A stretch of DNA of 64,000 nucleotides from Oegoconia quadripuncta (taxonomy: Eukaryota; Arthropoda; Insecta; Lepidoptera; Autostichidae): the NCBI GenBank assembly GCA_949316235.1, contig OX438749.1, forward strand, positions 14,710,414 through 14,774,413, read 5' to 3'. The notes under the pieces were generated by a model, which was not told the DNA's origin, searched no databases, and saw nothing but the letters and a program-made list of their open reading frames with translations. Within the stretch, counting starts at the first letter, position 1; the number at the start of each line of letters is the position of its first letter. This document shows, one piece after another, positions 1 to 10,139 of this stretch. The translations under genes were made by a program, and so were the position numbers.

Positions 1-1708
1 CAGATTCATTCAACGAGCTCTCTAATAGATTTATAAGTATTGTAATATAGTCAAAATACTTCAAAGATAATTTTCCGTATATTATAAACGGCTACAAATT
101 TCCTGTAATCCTAAAACCCAAGTTCTAGTAATAACGCAATGTATTCATAAAAACGTAAAAATTACAACAATATTTTAGTAATAAAAATTAGACAGTTTTG
201 TTACCGATAACAGACTACAACGCTAGTTGTACAAAGTCGGTCTTATAAATGTATGAAAAATCGCTGGCTGATTTATCCGGCCTACATTTTATTTGTCGCT
301 CACTTAAAGCGACTGTGTGTGACGAAGATTAATGGAATTCTGTAAGATAAAATACTTGAATGTGCTTACTCAGAGGCATGTTTTATAATTGTACAATGCT
401 AAAAATTACAGACGGCGCTCGCGTATTGTTTCCCGGGGCACCCTTTGCAAACCTTTTTTCAAATGTCGCACAGTGCCTGCAACCATGAATCACTGCCGTT
501 GACAAGGACGTTTTAAATTGTTCGCGTTATAAAATACTTGGTGCTTCGAAAATTATTCAAGTACCTACCTACCGCACTGTTCATGTGAGCTAATTAGAGA
601 CGAGTAAGTTGCGTAATCATGGTGAATTAGATTATTTGAAAACAGGAAATTTCTTTTATTTCATCATAGATACTTTTTTGGATAGTGTGTTGTATTTTCA
701 AATTAAGTAGATATGTACGTACATACCTATTTACATACATACATACGTAGGTATATTTGTTATTATTGGCAATTTAATAAGACTGGAATGTCTAAATCTC
801 AAAAAAACTCATTGTAAAACTCGCGAATAAATCTGTAATTTCAACAACGCTACTATAGTTAGCGTACTAATGCACAGGGTATTCTATTCACCAAATCGAT
901 GATCGATGATCTAAGACTCCTCTAAAATATACAAAAATCCGTTTGAAAATTCTTCGAAACAGATCTCGAAGAGATCTTTAACTTTTTGTTCTTTCTTTTA
1001 TTTGTCTTTGTTCCATCTCATACTAGCCCTTAATGACTAGGCTCAAGTGTTCCATCTTGTTCCTCACATTCTATCATGAGATTGAGGTCAAACGGACACC
1101 GTTCCACAAAGTCTACAGCGCTCTACGCGGAAGCTACGAACGCTACATGCGTAGTACTACGACTTTGCTTTCAACGGAGTTTCATAACAGACCGGGAGTG
1201 GAACGTTTTTAACTTGTCATTTTTTGTATATCATTGGAGATTTGATCAGAACACGCTCTTTCCTTTCGTCTTTTTCTTCGGATTTTGGGTAATAAATTGC
1301 TGGCAAATGCTGTATAAAATCTTCGAATATGTTGGAGAATAAATTCGTATTTTGCAATAAATTTATGTATGCAAAATATTGATGTGTCCCTTATCGAGGT
1401 AGAAATTCGAATAGCAAGTGAAGTTACCGCGTTTCGTTTGCTGCAGATACGCAGTGGTAGAAAAGTTTGTTGTAGTAGCTTGCCGATAGGGGGCGCGTGA
1501 AAAGACTGTTTTAATTTTAATGTGTAGGTCTGTTAAACTTTTGAAAGTCATCTTCATAAATTAACAATAGATAGCATGATAACTGAATTAATAAATATAA
1601 AGGGCAAAGTTATATAATCCAAAGGCCAAAGTGAATAAAGTCTCGCACTCTGACTCTCAGCTGATCGGCTCGAGACGATTTGTCGAGTATGATTGTATAA
1701 ATAATTAA
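1..1708. other. AT-rich stretch, no gene recognised
   Basis: I see no gene or recognisable repeat here. The longest open frame (1076-1342, plus strand, 88 codons) has a hydrophobic second half but no family I recognise, and is most likely a chance frame. A short ACAT-type simple repeat lies near 720-755. Confidence 0.5.
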
Positions 1709-1925
1709 ATATCTTTGCACATACACACAGTGCCATCTTGTTCCACACTAAGCATCTAAGCTTGTATTAGGGACACCAGATGGTTGATAAATGAACACAT
1801 ATATAAAGGAAAAACATCCTTAACTCGGGAACACATGTCAAACATATGCCCCTAGCGGGATACGAAACCACGACCTTTTGGTATAGCAGTCAGAGTTTCT
1901 AACCACTACACTAAACAGTCGTCGT
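1709..1925 (-). mobile_element. SINE-A copy
   Basis: Read on the minus strand, this has a tRNA-like head (degenerate box A, then a box B relic GGTTTCGTATCCC), the body motif ATGGATGTTTTTC in altered form, CCATCTGGTGTCCC, and a tail with GATGGCACTGTGTGT. The order matches the copies at 9,268, 32,633 and 61,151. Box B carries changes, so the copy is probably inactive. Confidence 0.75.
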
Positions 1926-2264
1926 CTAAACATATAGACCACAAATATAGAGGTAATGACTACAAAGCTATGATATAAAATATATTTTCTGTTACAAATC
2001 AAAGGCCATCTTAAAAATCTTAATCGTTTGAGCTCGTACTGGATAAGCACTTTTGAACCCTACTATATATTTTTCATGTATTTATTTATTTATTGTATGT
2101 ATACTCATATGTATCACATAACACCTAAAATTGTGGACCGATTTTCATTATTCTTAGTTGATTTGAAAGATTTTTATTATCTTCAAGATACCCCATAGAG
2201 AACGGAACAATACTGAAATCAGTTGTTCTTAACACCCGTTGTTAAAAGTTGTTATAAGTTTGAA

Positions 2265-2470
2265 GCCTTTGTCTGTGAACCTATGTGTTTGTCTGTGGCA
2301 TTGTGGCGCCGAATGTGTTTGAACATGATTTTTTATTTACAAAAGCTGGTGTTTGCGATATGTTTTTGGATATATGGCTTTTAACTTACCTGGATGGTAT
2401 AATCATCGTATATCGAGGGTTTTCTAAATCTTCAATTTATATCAAACATGTTTGGTTTTTTAATTGTTCA
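2265..2470 (+). repeat. dispersed repeat E fragment
   Basis: Contains CTGTGGCATTGTGGCGCC, GCTGGTGTTTGCGATATGTTT and GGGTTTTCTAAAT. The same blocks, in the same order, recur near 54,930-55,040, and the last block recurs near 19,600, 43,930 and 47,930. It has no coding potential that I can see. Identity is unknown; it could be an untranslated part of a LINE. Confidence 0.5.
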
Positions 2471-3383
2471 CGTGTTGCTTTGTCATACGACTGATGTCAA
2501 AAATGGATTATTTATAGTCACGCTTGACCGGCTTTCATAATGAACATTGTCGAGACCGTTAAAAATGAAATGTGTTTCCTCTTACATGACTGCAGAGGGT
2601 TATTAAATTTGGACGAGAGCCTCTGACTGTTCTATGGTCCATATAACTCAGTAACGACTTCCTTTGATGTGTCTACTCGCCACATACATGACGTGTTACG
2701 ATAATTTATAAACAATGGAAACTTTTTCGGTAGAATTATTGGGTTTTGACGGACAGAAGTGGTCGACCCAATTCCCAAGTTTTGCTTATTTTCCCAGTTT
2801 GATTTGAAAATTAGGAAGGACCACATGGAAAGTTTGACGTGGACTTGTGTTACGAATAAAACTCGCGTGTCATTCTGAAAACACAATTAGGCAACTCCCG
2901 CGCTAGGGTTCGGAAAGTTGTATTACAGGTTTTTTATTGTCAAGGTACGAAGGAGCTTTTTCGCTTGGTTTCTTTAGAATGAACCTCAGAAAATTATGGA
3001 TCTTGAATCGGTTTAATTGAGCTATTTTTCAACATTATCCTGAATTACAGTAATCAGTGTAATTACATACTTTTTGGATATTTAAGTGGAAATGTATTTT
3101 ATTGTGTGTTTATGCAGATCGGGTAATATAGTATCTTAAGCCTGTACATGTGCTTTGTATATGTAGGCATCTAAATTTGCATTTTAGTGAAATTGTGAGT
3201 ACTTAATTTTCTTTATGTATACGCCCTGTCAAATTGTTCTATGGTAAATTTCAAGGTTTATGAGAGAGATCCCTTAATACGATAAGTTTGCCTTTGTGCA
3301 TAATTTTGCATTAAGAAACAAGACGTCAAACTATAAATTGTTGTAATTAAAATTTAAGAATTAAGACCTAATATTCATCTAGC
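2471..3383. other. no gene recognised
   Basis: AT-rich DNA with no motif I can name. The minus-strand frame at 2632-2886 (84 codons) has no recognisable domain and is probably chance. Confidence 0.45.
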
Positions 3384-3432
3384 TTGGGGAGGCCTTTGTC
3401 CAGCAGTGGACGTCTTTCGCCTGATGATTCAT
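3384..3432 (+). mobile_element. RTE-type LINE 3' tail
   Basis: Reads GGGGAGGCCTTTGTCCAGCA followed by GTGGACGTCTTTCGCC and TGATGATTC. This is the usual end of insect RTE LINEs and their SINEs: 'AGGCC..TGCCCAGCAGTGGAC' then a GATGATG tail. Only the last 50 bases or so remain. The equivalent in reverse orientation is at 10,022 and 16,983. Confidence 0.6.
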
Positions 3433-3480
3433 TTAGCTTCCAGTTGTACTGAAAAAAATTATGTCTTATAGTGGTTTATT

Positions 3481-3546
3481 AGAAAGTAGAAAGGCGTGGT
3501 CGTTACTCCACCGACAAGAGCATAGCTCTTAAATTGAAGAAGAAGA
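3481..3546 (+). repeat. dispersed repeat K, copy 1
   Basis: Contains GTGGTCGTTACTCCACCGAC, AAGAGCATAGCTCTTAAATT and a GAAGAAGAAG tail. The same unit is at 46,130-46,233 (plus) and 62,989-63,080 (minus), so it is a mobile repeat with an A/G-rich tail. I do not recognise a named family. The 3' half of the minus-strand frame 3503-3799 overlaps it and is therefore not a gene. Confidence 0.65.
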
Positions 3547-3841
3547 GGTAGTTTATTATACTACAGTTTAAGCAAATGACGATGGAGTTATATAAACCTG
3601 GGAATGATCGCGTCTTAATGCACATACGAATACAGTCTTCATTTAAGTTTAAGCCTTTTTTAGGATGCCCACAACTCAACTCGAAAACTAGAAACTTTTT
3701 TAGGTGTGGACCGTAATAAATTGGACAATCCCCTTTTCCCTGTTTGACGTTGAATTCTGGGGCACCCTGTATACCTACGTACATACAAAGTACAAACAAG
3801 CCAACATACCACCTACTTACTTCCCCATCTACTTTACGAAG

Positions 3842-3952
3842 GTTTTAAAAAAGTCAAGCTCGCGACCCGAGGCGGCGTGACAAGGGGCATTAAATCGTGA
3901 CGTCACTGACCCCGCTCCCCCCGCACGGCCGCCATTTTAAATAGGCGTCATT
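3842..3952 (+). promoter_or_regulatory. CpG-rich block with CRE, candidate promoter
   Basis: This block is much richer in G, C and CpG than its surroundings. It holds a perfect palindrome GTGACGTCAC (3897-3906, a full cyclic-AMP response element), then GGCCGCCATTTT (3927-3938, YY1-like), then TCATT at 3948-3952, which fits the arthropod initiator. A further TGACGTG lies just downstream (3961). These features are seen directly; promoter activity is inferred. It could also be an enhancer or an old GC-rich repeat. Confidence 0.4.
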
Positions 3953-4073
3953 CAACTCATTTGACGTGTAATTATTTTCATTTCGTAACTCTGGGTTTGT
4001 GCAAAATAAATTCGAGTTGAGTGAGTCTTGTGCATTTTTCTCTTACTCTGACGTGGGTAATTTTATTATTAAG
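3950..4073 (+). other. possible non-coding first exon
   Basis: If transcription starts at the initiator near 3950, the next 124 bases contain no ATG and run to AAG|GTGAATT (donor GT at 4074-4075), a good splice donor; a weaker donor GG|GTAATT is at 4057. An ATG-free leader ending in a donor suits a 5' untranslated exon of a gene whose coding exons lie outside the window or were not recognised. This is inference only. Confidence 0.25.
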
Positions 4074-4354
4074 GTGAATTGACTCATTTTTAGTGAATAA
4101 TAGAAAAAAGTTTATGTTGGAAATGATGTTAATTTAGTAACGAATTTCTTTTGCGCGTCCTAACTTTATAGTACTCGATGTTTTGTATTAAAAATATAAT
4201 AAAATTTCCTTTCAATTTTAAAAATACTATTTAAAAATTATATTAGAAGCATATTATAAAATATCAGACTTATGAACATAACCAGCTCGTTCGCATGCCA
4301 GACTATTATTTTGTGAAGTGTACAATGAAGTAAATTGTTAATGATATAAAAATC

Positions 4355-4475
4355 TGTTTTAAAAAGAACAACTCTTCGAGTTTCTTGCTTATTCTTCTCT
4401 TAGCTTAATAAATGTGAAACTATTTTAGGTGTATTTAGATTATTTATAAAAATATTTTGACTTTGACTTGTGAAA
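4355..4475 (+). mobile_element. Jockey-like LINE 3' UTR fragment
   Basis: Contains AAAAAGAACAACTCTTCGAG, TTTCTTGCTTATTCTTCTC and a terminal TTTTGACTTTGACTTG. The same series (GAGTTTCTTGCTCGTTCTTC, then a TTTGA-type tail) follows the LINE protein relics at 13.4-14.4 kb and 34.6-35.3 kb, so this is a 5'-truncated copy of that LINE. Confidence 0.65.
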
Positions 4476-4725
4476 CAATATGGGAAAACTTTCCCAAATA
4501 CTGGGTCTCATAAAGCGGTAGCGATAAGATTTTTCACAAATTTTATTATACGATTTATATTACCTATATATGTTATATTACCTATGATTAAGTAAAGAGT
4601 TAATTAAAAAAAAAATTAATTACATAACATTTAGTAAAGGCTTCGTCTCGTAACAATTTTTACTTCAAATAACTTCAACAGGTAACATCTAATATATACA
4701 ACATAATAGGTAATACGTTAGCATA

Positions 4726-4870
4726 CCTTATTTATTTATTTATTTATTTAACACTTTATTGCATACACAGAAAACAATTACAGTGATACTTAAGAGTAAG
4801 ATATACAAAAAGCGAGCTTATCCCTAAAAGAGATATCTTCCAGCAAACCCAACATAGGATATAACAATAG
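4726..4870 (-). mobile_element. LINE 3' end, minus strand
   Basis: Starts with a TTTA simple repeat, then ACTTTATTGCATACACAG and later CTAAAAGAGATATCTTCCAG. The run '(A)CTTTATTGCA' followed by 'CTTCCAGCAA' recurs at 48,703 and 56,848. On the minus strand this gives a polyadenylation-like TGCAATAAAG end with a simple tail, typical of a 5'-truncated non-LTR element. The family cannot be fixed because no protein region is attached. Confidence 0.5.
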
Positions 4871-5060
4871 TGAAGGGGAAACATAGAGTGCACACAAGTA
4901 AGATGAAAATAAGAAAATAAATATTAAGTACATAATAATAAGTACATAAATAAGCCTACGAATATATAAATGAATAAATACACAAACATATAAATTATAT
5001 ATAAATGAATATATTAATACATATATTAATAAATATATAAATAAATAAATAATGGTTATT
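4871..5060. repeat. A/T simple-repeat-rich segment
   Basis: Irregular runs of ATAA, AATA and TATA units, densest from about 4,960 to 5,052. No element is attached to it with certainty. Confidence 0.6.
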
Positions 5061-5463
5061 GACAGGACCCAACCTTAAGTCGTGAAAGTAGGTAGGATCG
5101 TGAATATGAACAACTTTTACTCGGAAAGAGCTAAATAATTTTCCCTTTCCTTTTTTTATATTATTTTGATCACGTGTAGGTATTGAAGTTTCAATAGAAC
5201 AGCTGATTTTCTTGCACTATCATCCCCTAACTAACATTGCATTGCACTGTAACTGTTAGAGGTTTGCTTCTATTGGGGGATTCTATTTATTTACTACTTG
5301 CATACTTATATTTTGCAAACAAATGGAAGACTGGTTATTTCCCGTGCCGTTTATGATAACAATTTTACTCTTTTCTTAACGTTACTATTTAAGCACATAT
5401 TTAAATCCCATTTTTCTTTTTTGATGGTTAGAACTACCAATTTGTCAATATAGGTAGACCAGA

Positions 5464-5815
5464 CGGTATGGCTGTTCTACCCTGGAAGTTGGGACGCACT
5501 TTACTTGTGTCGATACGTTTGCACCGTCCCATCTTCCAGTAAAACCTATAACGCGGGATCTACAGCCGCAACCGCTGAGAACCACAAACGGCGCATATAT
5601 GCTAGTCCTAGTAGTAGTGGAGATTATTTTTTTTGCTCCGTTTGGGGTGGAAACCTAGGGCCGTGGGGCCAGGCGCTCATTGTCTTTTTCGAGAGATATC
5701 TGAACGTCTGGTCGAAGCTCCAAATGATCGGACGGCTGGCTTCTATTTCGCTCAGAGGTTAAGTCTCGCTGTTTAAAGAGGAAACGCACTTATTAGCCTC
5801 TTAGACACCCTTTCG
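5464..5815 (+). pseudogene. LINE reverse-transcriptase protein C-terminus, broken
   Basis: Fragments in shifting frames spell the C-terminal domain that follows the reverse transcriptase in one group of non-LTR elements: GMAVLPWKLGR, then CVDTFAPSHLP, then NAGSTAATAENHKRR, then FAPFGVET, then GPWG, then ISERLVE, AGFYFAQRLSLAV and RGNA. The order and spacing are those of the known domain (WD.TCVDTLAPSH, VETLGPWG, RISLAIQRGNA). Several one- or two-base losses and two stops break it (for example one missing C in GAAACCTAGGG, and TAA before RGNA). The apparent frame at 5505-5762 covers only part of it. Host function is not expected. I am confident that it is a retroelement and unsure of the clade. 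Confidence 0.8.
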
Positions 5816-6148
5816 GTTCTGATCTGGGGCTAATTTTTTATTTGTAAATGTGTAATTATTTATTTCAGTTTTGTAAATATGTTCTCTCTCAAAATTCTCC
5901 TTGCACTTATTTCTAAAATTTGTACAGTGATTTGTATTTAAATAATTTTCATACTCTAGGTAAATATATGAATTTAATTTTATTCAAATCTCTTCTGTTC
6001 TATGGCGGCACAGAATAAGTAATTTACCGACGTAAATAGATAGTAGAACCTTTTTTTAATTGGGGAGTAGTAATTATAAGGAATCACTTCATCATCATTA
6101 TTGCTGAAGAATCACTTGATTAATATTATATTATTTGAAGGAAGGTTG

Positions 6149-6305
6149 ATCCCGCTAAGGGTAAATATTTGTGTGATAGATGTGAGTAATGGATGTTTAT
6201 ATAAATAGTTATATATGTATGTTTATCGGTTATTTAGTATCCATAGCACAGGCTTTGACTAATTTGGGTCTATGTAATTGGTGTATGTGTCCGATACATT
6301 ATTTC
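6149..6305 (+). mobile_element. SINE-C, 5'-truncated
   Basis: Begins inside box B (GATCCCGCTAAGGGTAAAT) and continues with TGTGATAGATGTGAG, ATGGATGTTTATATAAAT, TATCCATAGCACAGGCTTTG and TGTGTCCGATAC. The body and tail match the split copy at 50,790-51,280. The tRNA head upstream of box B is missing. Confidence 0.65.
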
Positions 6306-6317
6306 CCTTGGAAAAAA

Positions 6318-6356
6318 AAATATATACACACGAGCGGAGCCGCGGGCGGAAGCTAG
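6318..6356 (+). mobile_element. Helitron 3' terminus
   Basis: Reads GAGCGGAGCCGCGGGCGG then AAGCTAG|T. GCGGAGCCGC can form a short hairpin just before CTAG, and the next base is T: the Helitron rule (hairpin, CTRR, insertion between A and T). Only the 3' end is evident, and it directly follows a SINE-C tail. Compare the complete short element at 12,763-12,997. Confidence 0.6.
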
Positions 6357-6359
6357 TAT

Positions 6360-7190
6360 AATTATAATGTCATGTAAATAATTAGTTTTTGTATAAATTT
6401 ATAGGAGTGTCTAAATCGCCATATTAGCCTATTTACCTAGATATTATTACAGGTATAAGCTCTCTTGAGAGACATTTGCTGGCGGGGCGCTACATTGAAA
6501 AAATAATTTCTAATAATAATAATACTCTATACATACCTACCTGATTATAATATGACATAATTACATTTATTATACGATATTTTGGTGTTTGAATTTGAAT
6601 ATACTGACATATTTGCGTTTCTAATCTAATGTAAAATTTTATTACTTATATAGACTTCGAAATGATAATAATTCCAATGACAGCAGACAGTTTTAGATAG
6701 ATAAAAATATTTATTTACTACACAGTACATACAACCAAAATAGAAGAACGCAAACAATAAACCCTATGTAATCAACAAATAATATAAATAAATAAATGAA
6801 AGCATAATGTACTGACGCACACCATACAAGATTTTGTAAGCATTGACATTATAGTTATAACGTATAGTATTGTATTGTAGTACAAATTGAAAGTTGTTGT
6901 TGCAAAAATTATGACATTTTTTAAGATTATTTCAATTATCAAACTTTGCATACGATTAATAAAGCGAGTCTTTCAATTAATAAAACGGAACGTTGCTTAC
7001 AACAAAGGAAATTATCACAGGTCCCTAAAAGTTCAGACGTCACTTTTCTCTGTTTGTAGGTAGGTAATCTTCTCATCATTTCTTTCAGTGCTAGCTGAAC
7101 AGTGGTAGCGGTCAAAGATTTTTAGAAGCCACACCTATATGACGTAGGGTATTGCCCATCAATGTGTTTTTATGGGTCTAAATAAACCCC
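6360..7190. other. no gene recognised
   Basis: AT-rich. A possible minus-strand LINE tail (TATTTATTTACTACACAGTA) lies near 6,710 but has no second copy here. Nothing else is supportable. Confidence 0.4.
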
Positions 7191-7191
7191 A

Positions 7192-7260
7192 AAGTCGCTT
7201 TTACGATGCCCATGGGAAGAAATGGAATGACCGGGAACCTAACAGTAATTTTCCTATGCC
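7192..7260 (+). repeat. dispersed repeat D fragment
   Basis: CTTTTACGATGCCCATGGGA followed by AGAAATGGAATG corresponds to the 3' block of repeat D, 'CTTTTACGACACCCA..GGAAGAGATGGGTTGG', seen at 18,176 and 38,571. The TTCTATTCTTTTT end is lost. Confidence 0.5.
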
Positions 7261-7599
7261 GTTTTATTTCAGGTGACTTTCGTGCGACCAAAGAGTGAGA
7301 TGTCGTGGTAGCAGGCAGTTTCCGCACGTGACTGTCTGTCCTGCAGGGTAACGTCGTATTTCGCCCATTTTTTGTCACCCATGAACCTTAATTTATGACA
7401 TTTTAGGATCTCAATTAATTCTTGATTCTCTCTGAGTTAATAACTCTGAAATTTATGGCGAAAAAGATGATGGTATTTAAGTTAAAAATTATACCTCATC
7501 TTCATGTTTACTATTAGCGTCCAAATCCTCTTTTGCGGCAGCTGTTCAAAGGCAGGCAACTTTCCTAGATTGGCTAGGCTGACATTTTTTTTATGAAGA

Positions 7600-7665
7600 C
7601 TGACGTTTGACCAGTGTCTCGGGAAAAGAACGATGTAGCCGAAGATGAAGCATGCGATTCCAATA
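7600..7665 (-). repeat. dispersed repeat F fragment
   Basis: On the plus strand reads GACGTTTGACCAGTGTCTCG then GATGTAGCCGAAGATGAAGC. The same order (GTTTGACCACAATCTGAGCC, GATGTGGCCGAAGATGAAGC) is at 11,315-11,390, and its reverse complement is at 43,186-43,270. It resembles the 3' third of SINE-B but is a separate subfamily (…CATCAGGTGGGATTGTGGTC in plus sense). Confidence 0.5.
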
Positions 7666-7789
7666 AATGTCTTCTTCCAATTCCAATAAACCTTGAAGAT
7701 CCCCAGATTATAAGATTGTAGGACGTGCTGGACGAGGTAGCTGACGACCACCATATCTATCAAACACAGCAAAAATTCTTTTATTAAAG

Positions 7790-7990
7790 TTTATTGTGGA
7801 TTCCGAGACGTAAAAACAATGGAACCAACCCATCTCTTTCCGTAGGTATCGTAAAAAAATTAACCTACATTAAACAACATGTGTACATTTCTGACTTCTG
7901 TATGTTTCGAAAGGTGAACCGTGGATATTGTTTCAAGAAATACTATTTCATAAGTGGCCTTTGGCCATTTCGTTTAGGGTTGCCCGGCTA
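7790..7990 (-). repeat. dispersed repeat D, minus strand, degraded
   Basis: Shows GTAAAAACAATGGAACCAAC, CCATCTCTTTCC and then a TATGTTTCGAAAGGTGAACC block, in the same order as the minus-strand copy at 33,410-33,650. The frame 7794-8012 lies inside this repeat and should not be taken as a gene. Confidence 0.55.
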
Positions 7991-9267
7991 TTGCGATATT
8001 ATATCAAGCTAGTATAGACGACTATGATATCAAAATTACATTAGAATTTAATAGTACGACGTAATGGTCTGCCGCTGATAGAACACAGGTCCGATCACCT
8101 TAAACTCTATGAGGAGACAATTATAGACCCACACACAAATAATGACTCATGAAACCTGAGATGCTTACCGGTGAAGGGTAAACATTTGAATGCCCCTCAT
8201 GCCATCCAACTTGGTCCTCGCATGCAATCTGTGGGATTCAACCACTTTAGTCTACAATCTCTCCTGCTCAAATTCCATGATCAACTTCTTATCAAGTAAC
8301 AACTCACCGAATCCTTCCACTCGTATGAATTGATGTGCAGACCTAACATTACTTTAAACGTCACAGCGCCACCTGATTCACTTCTTGTAGCAAAATGCTT
8401 ATTACGATAGTCATGCGATGGCTTAAATTATAAATTCCATCGCCAATTTATCCCTACCTACGACATATTAATATTTGGAATAAACGCTAATGTTGGGAAT
8501 ATCTTTGACCGCACCCGTTGGGATAAAACTCACGTTATGAATGTATGTAAACAAATTACAGCATACATTTTCACCAGTATCGTTTATCAAATAATAAAAC
8601 TTTGCACCAATTCCCGACACCAATACGAGGTATGTAATAACGTCGGTCACATACCCACCATATATCACACATGGATATTGCCGTTTGGTAGCATCCCCAT
8701 CAAGTGACCGTCATAATTCTACTGTAGGGTACCTAAATGACAGCTCGTCTATTGTTAACGTATCATTTGCTCGCTTCAAAGAAAACTTTTTACATAGATA
8801 GCCACTAACGAGAGCGCAAAAAATGTCTACCAAATTCAATGAACAATGCATAAACATAATGGTGAGTTCGTACGGGGACATGAGGGGCTGCGCGGGGCGG
8901 GAGGGGAAATGGAACGAGGACCGTTTTTGTGTGCTTTCCAACTAACAAAACAAGCCGCTGTATAATGTGCGTTTTTGTACAGAAATGGTAAAAGAGTCTC
9001 TATGAAGATACTGATGAAATAAGACTCGTGATATACTTGTAGGAAGTAGAGTAATTTAATTCATGATAAGTAAAAAAATATTATTGTCACCTTACTTTAA
9101 GTAATGTATTTAGACTGAGAGAGCTCTAGAGTGTTATAAAATCCAATATGGCGCTCTAAATACAAAATTAACAGTCGCGTATTTTGGTCATTAAATACTT
9201 AAATAGATAACTCACTTCGCTTATACAACTTCGGTGTACGTGTAATGTATTAACGTTAGCAACTCTA
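7991..9267. other. mostly unrecognised; one repeat D scrap
   Basis: The only recognisable piece is at 8,478-8,535, minus strand: CGCTAATGTTGGGAATATCT, TTGACCG and TTGGGATAAA, matching the 5' part of repeat D. A GC-rich patch (GGCTGCGCGGGGCGGGAGGGG split around 8,886-8,908) sits in otherwise AT-rich DNA. No coding region is supported; frames at 8,468-8,941 look like chance. Confidence 0.45.
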
Positions 9268-9526
9268 CGACCTGTTTGGTGTAGTGGTTACAAACTGTGC
9301 TGCTATACCCAAAGGTCGCGGGTTCGAATCCCGCTAGGGACATATGTTTGTATGATGAATACAGACATGTGTTCCCGAGTTATGGATGTTTTTCATTTAT
9401 ATATGTATTTATTTAGAAAAAAAATGTATTTGTGTAGTTTATCAACCATCTGGTACCCATAATACAAGCCTAGTTGCTTAGTGTGGAACTAGATGGCGCT
9501 GTGTGTATGTGCAAAGATATTTATTA
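9268..9526 (+). mobile_element. SINE-A, full-length copy
   Basis: This is the best reference copy of the family. The head begins CGACCTGTTTGGTGTAGTGG; TGGTGTAGTGGTTA is a good pol III box A and GGTTCGAATCC (about 9,321) a perfect box B, at tRNA-like spacing. The body has ATGATGAATACAGACATGTG, ATGGATGTTTTTCATTTATA and CAACCATCTGGTACCC. The 3' end is GATGGCGCTGTGTGTATG then an A/T-rich tail. It has no protein; it would rely on a LINE for movement. Named lepidopteran tRNA SINEs such as Metulj are possible relatives, not tested. Confidence 0.85.
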
Positions 9527-9546
9527 TATAAATATAATTTATATAA

Positions 9547-9915
9547 CGGGGCTAAGCTACGGAGGGGTACCCCGAAAAGCTACTAAATTGCAAATCAATC
9601 TCGCCGCCTCTGAGTGTGGAACTGCTAAAATGTTATGAATAATGCCAACATCTAAAAGATTGTTTTGCAATTTTCTCACCAGAGCGTCCCTTTCCCCCTG
9701 GTTCTTGACACACTCCATCAATAGATGTGCCACATCCGTATCACAAAAATCGCAACGGGGAGAGTCTGTTTCCTCATTAGATGTGCAAGCCAACCTTAGG
9801 GATAATGTCCCGAACGCAGCCTAAACAATGCTTTCAAATCAGGTCTACTAATCTCGGCTCTTATAAACCATGGCACTCAAGGAGGCTGACTTTGCAGTGT
9901 TCTGTATCAAACTAT
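9547..9915 (-). pseudogene. LINE ORF2 C-terminal fragment (RNase H-side, CCHC-like)
   Basis: Reading the minus strand from 9,915 down, one frame gives PWFIRAEISRPDLKALFRLR then SGHYP and a stop. A second frame (9793-9557) gives SPRCDFCDTDVAHLLMEC and then RDALVRKLQNN. The RLRSGH…SP.C.FC…HLL.EC arrangement is the end of LINE ORF2 proteins that carry RNase H (I/R1/Jockey-like groups). A frameshift falls between SGHYP and the cysteine motif. The protein frame ends at 9,557. Only about 110 codons remain, so it is dead. The clade is uncertain. Confidence 0.75.
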
Positions 9916-10021
9916 TATACTAATTTTAATAAATATGTAAGTAAGTGCATACAGTATACATATACATAAGAGTATAATATTGCCTGAAATATATTTAAAT
10001 AAATACATAAATTAACTAAAA

Positions 10022-10135
10022 CATACATCAGCATCATATCAGCCGAAAGCCGTCCACTGCTGGACAATGGCCCCCTCAAATGCTGCCCGCAACCAACGGC
10101 TTCCCGCGATCTTTACCAAATCGTCGGGCCACCTG
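10022..10135 (-). mobile_element. RTE LINE 3' end, minus strand
   Basis: The minus strand encodes DLVKIAGSRWLRAAFEGAIV then QQWTAFG and a stop, followed by GGCTGATATGATGCTGATG. This is the C-terminus and GATG-type tail of an RTE element. It is 5'-truncated just upstream of the WPDDL motif. Confidence 0.75.
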
Positions 10136-10139
10136 GTAC

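Noticed and set aside
1076..1342. 88-codon plus-strand frame with possible membrane segments
   Set aside because: No family, no signal peptide pattern, isolated; hydrophobicity follows T-rich DNA.
3503..3799. 98-codon minus-strand frame
   Set aside because: Overlaps repeat K at its end and shows no domain.
9268..9350. tRNA gene
   Set aside because: Box A and box B are present, but the sequence continues as a SINE with many copies; the acceptor stem halves do not pair as in a tRNA.
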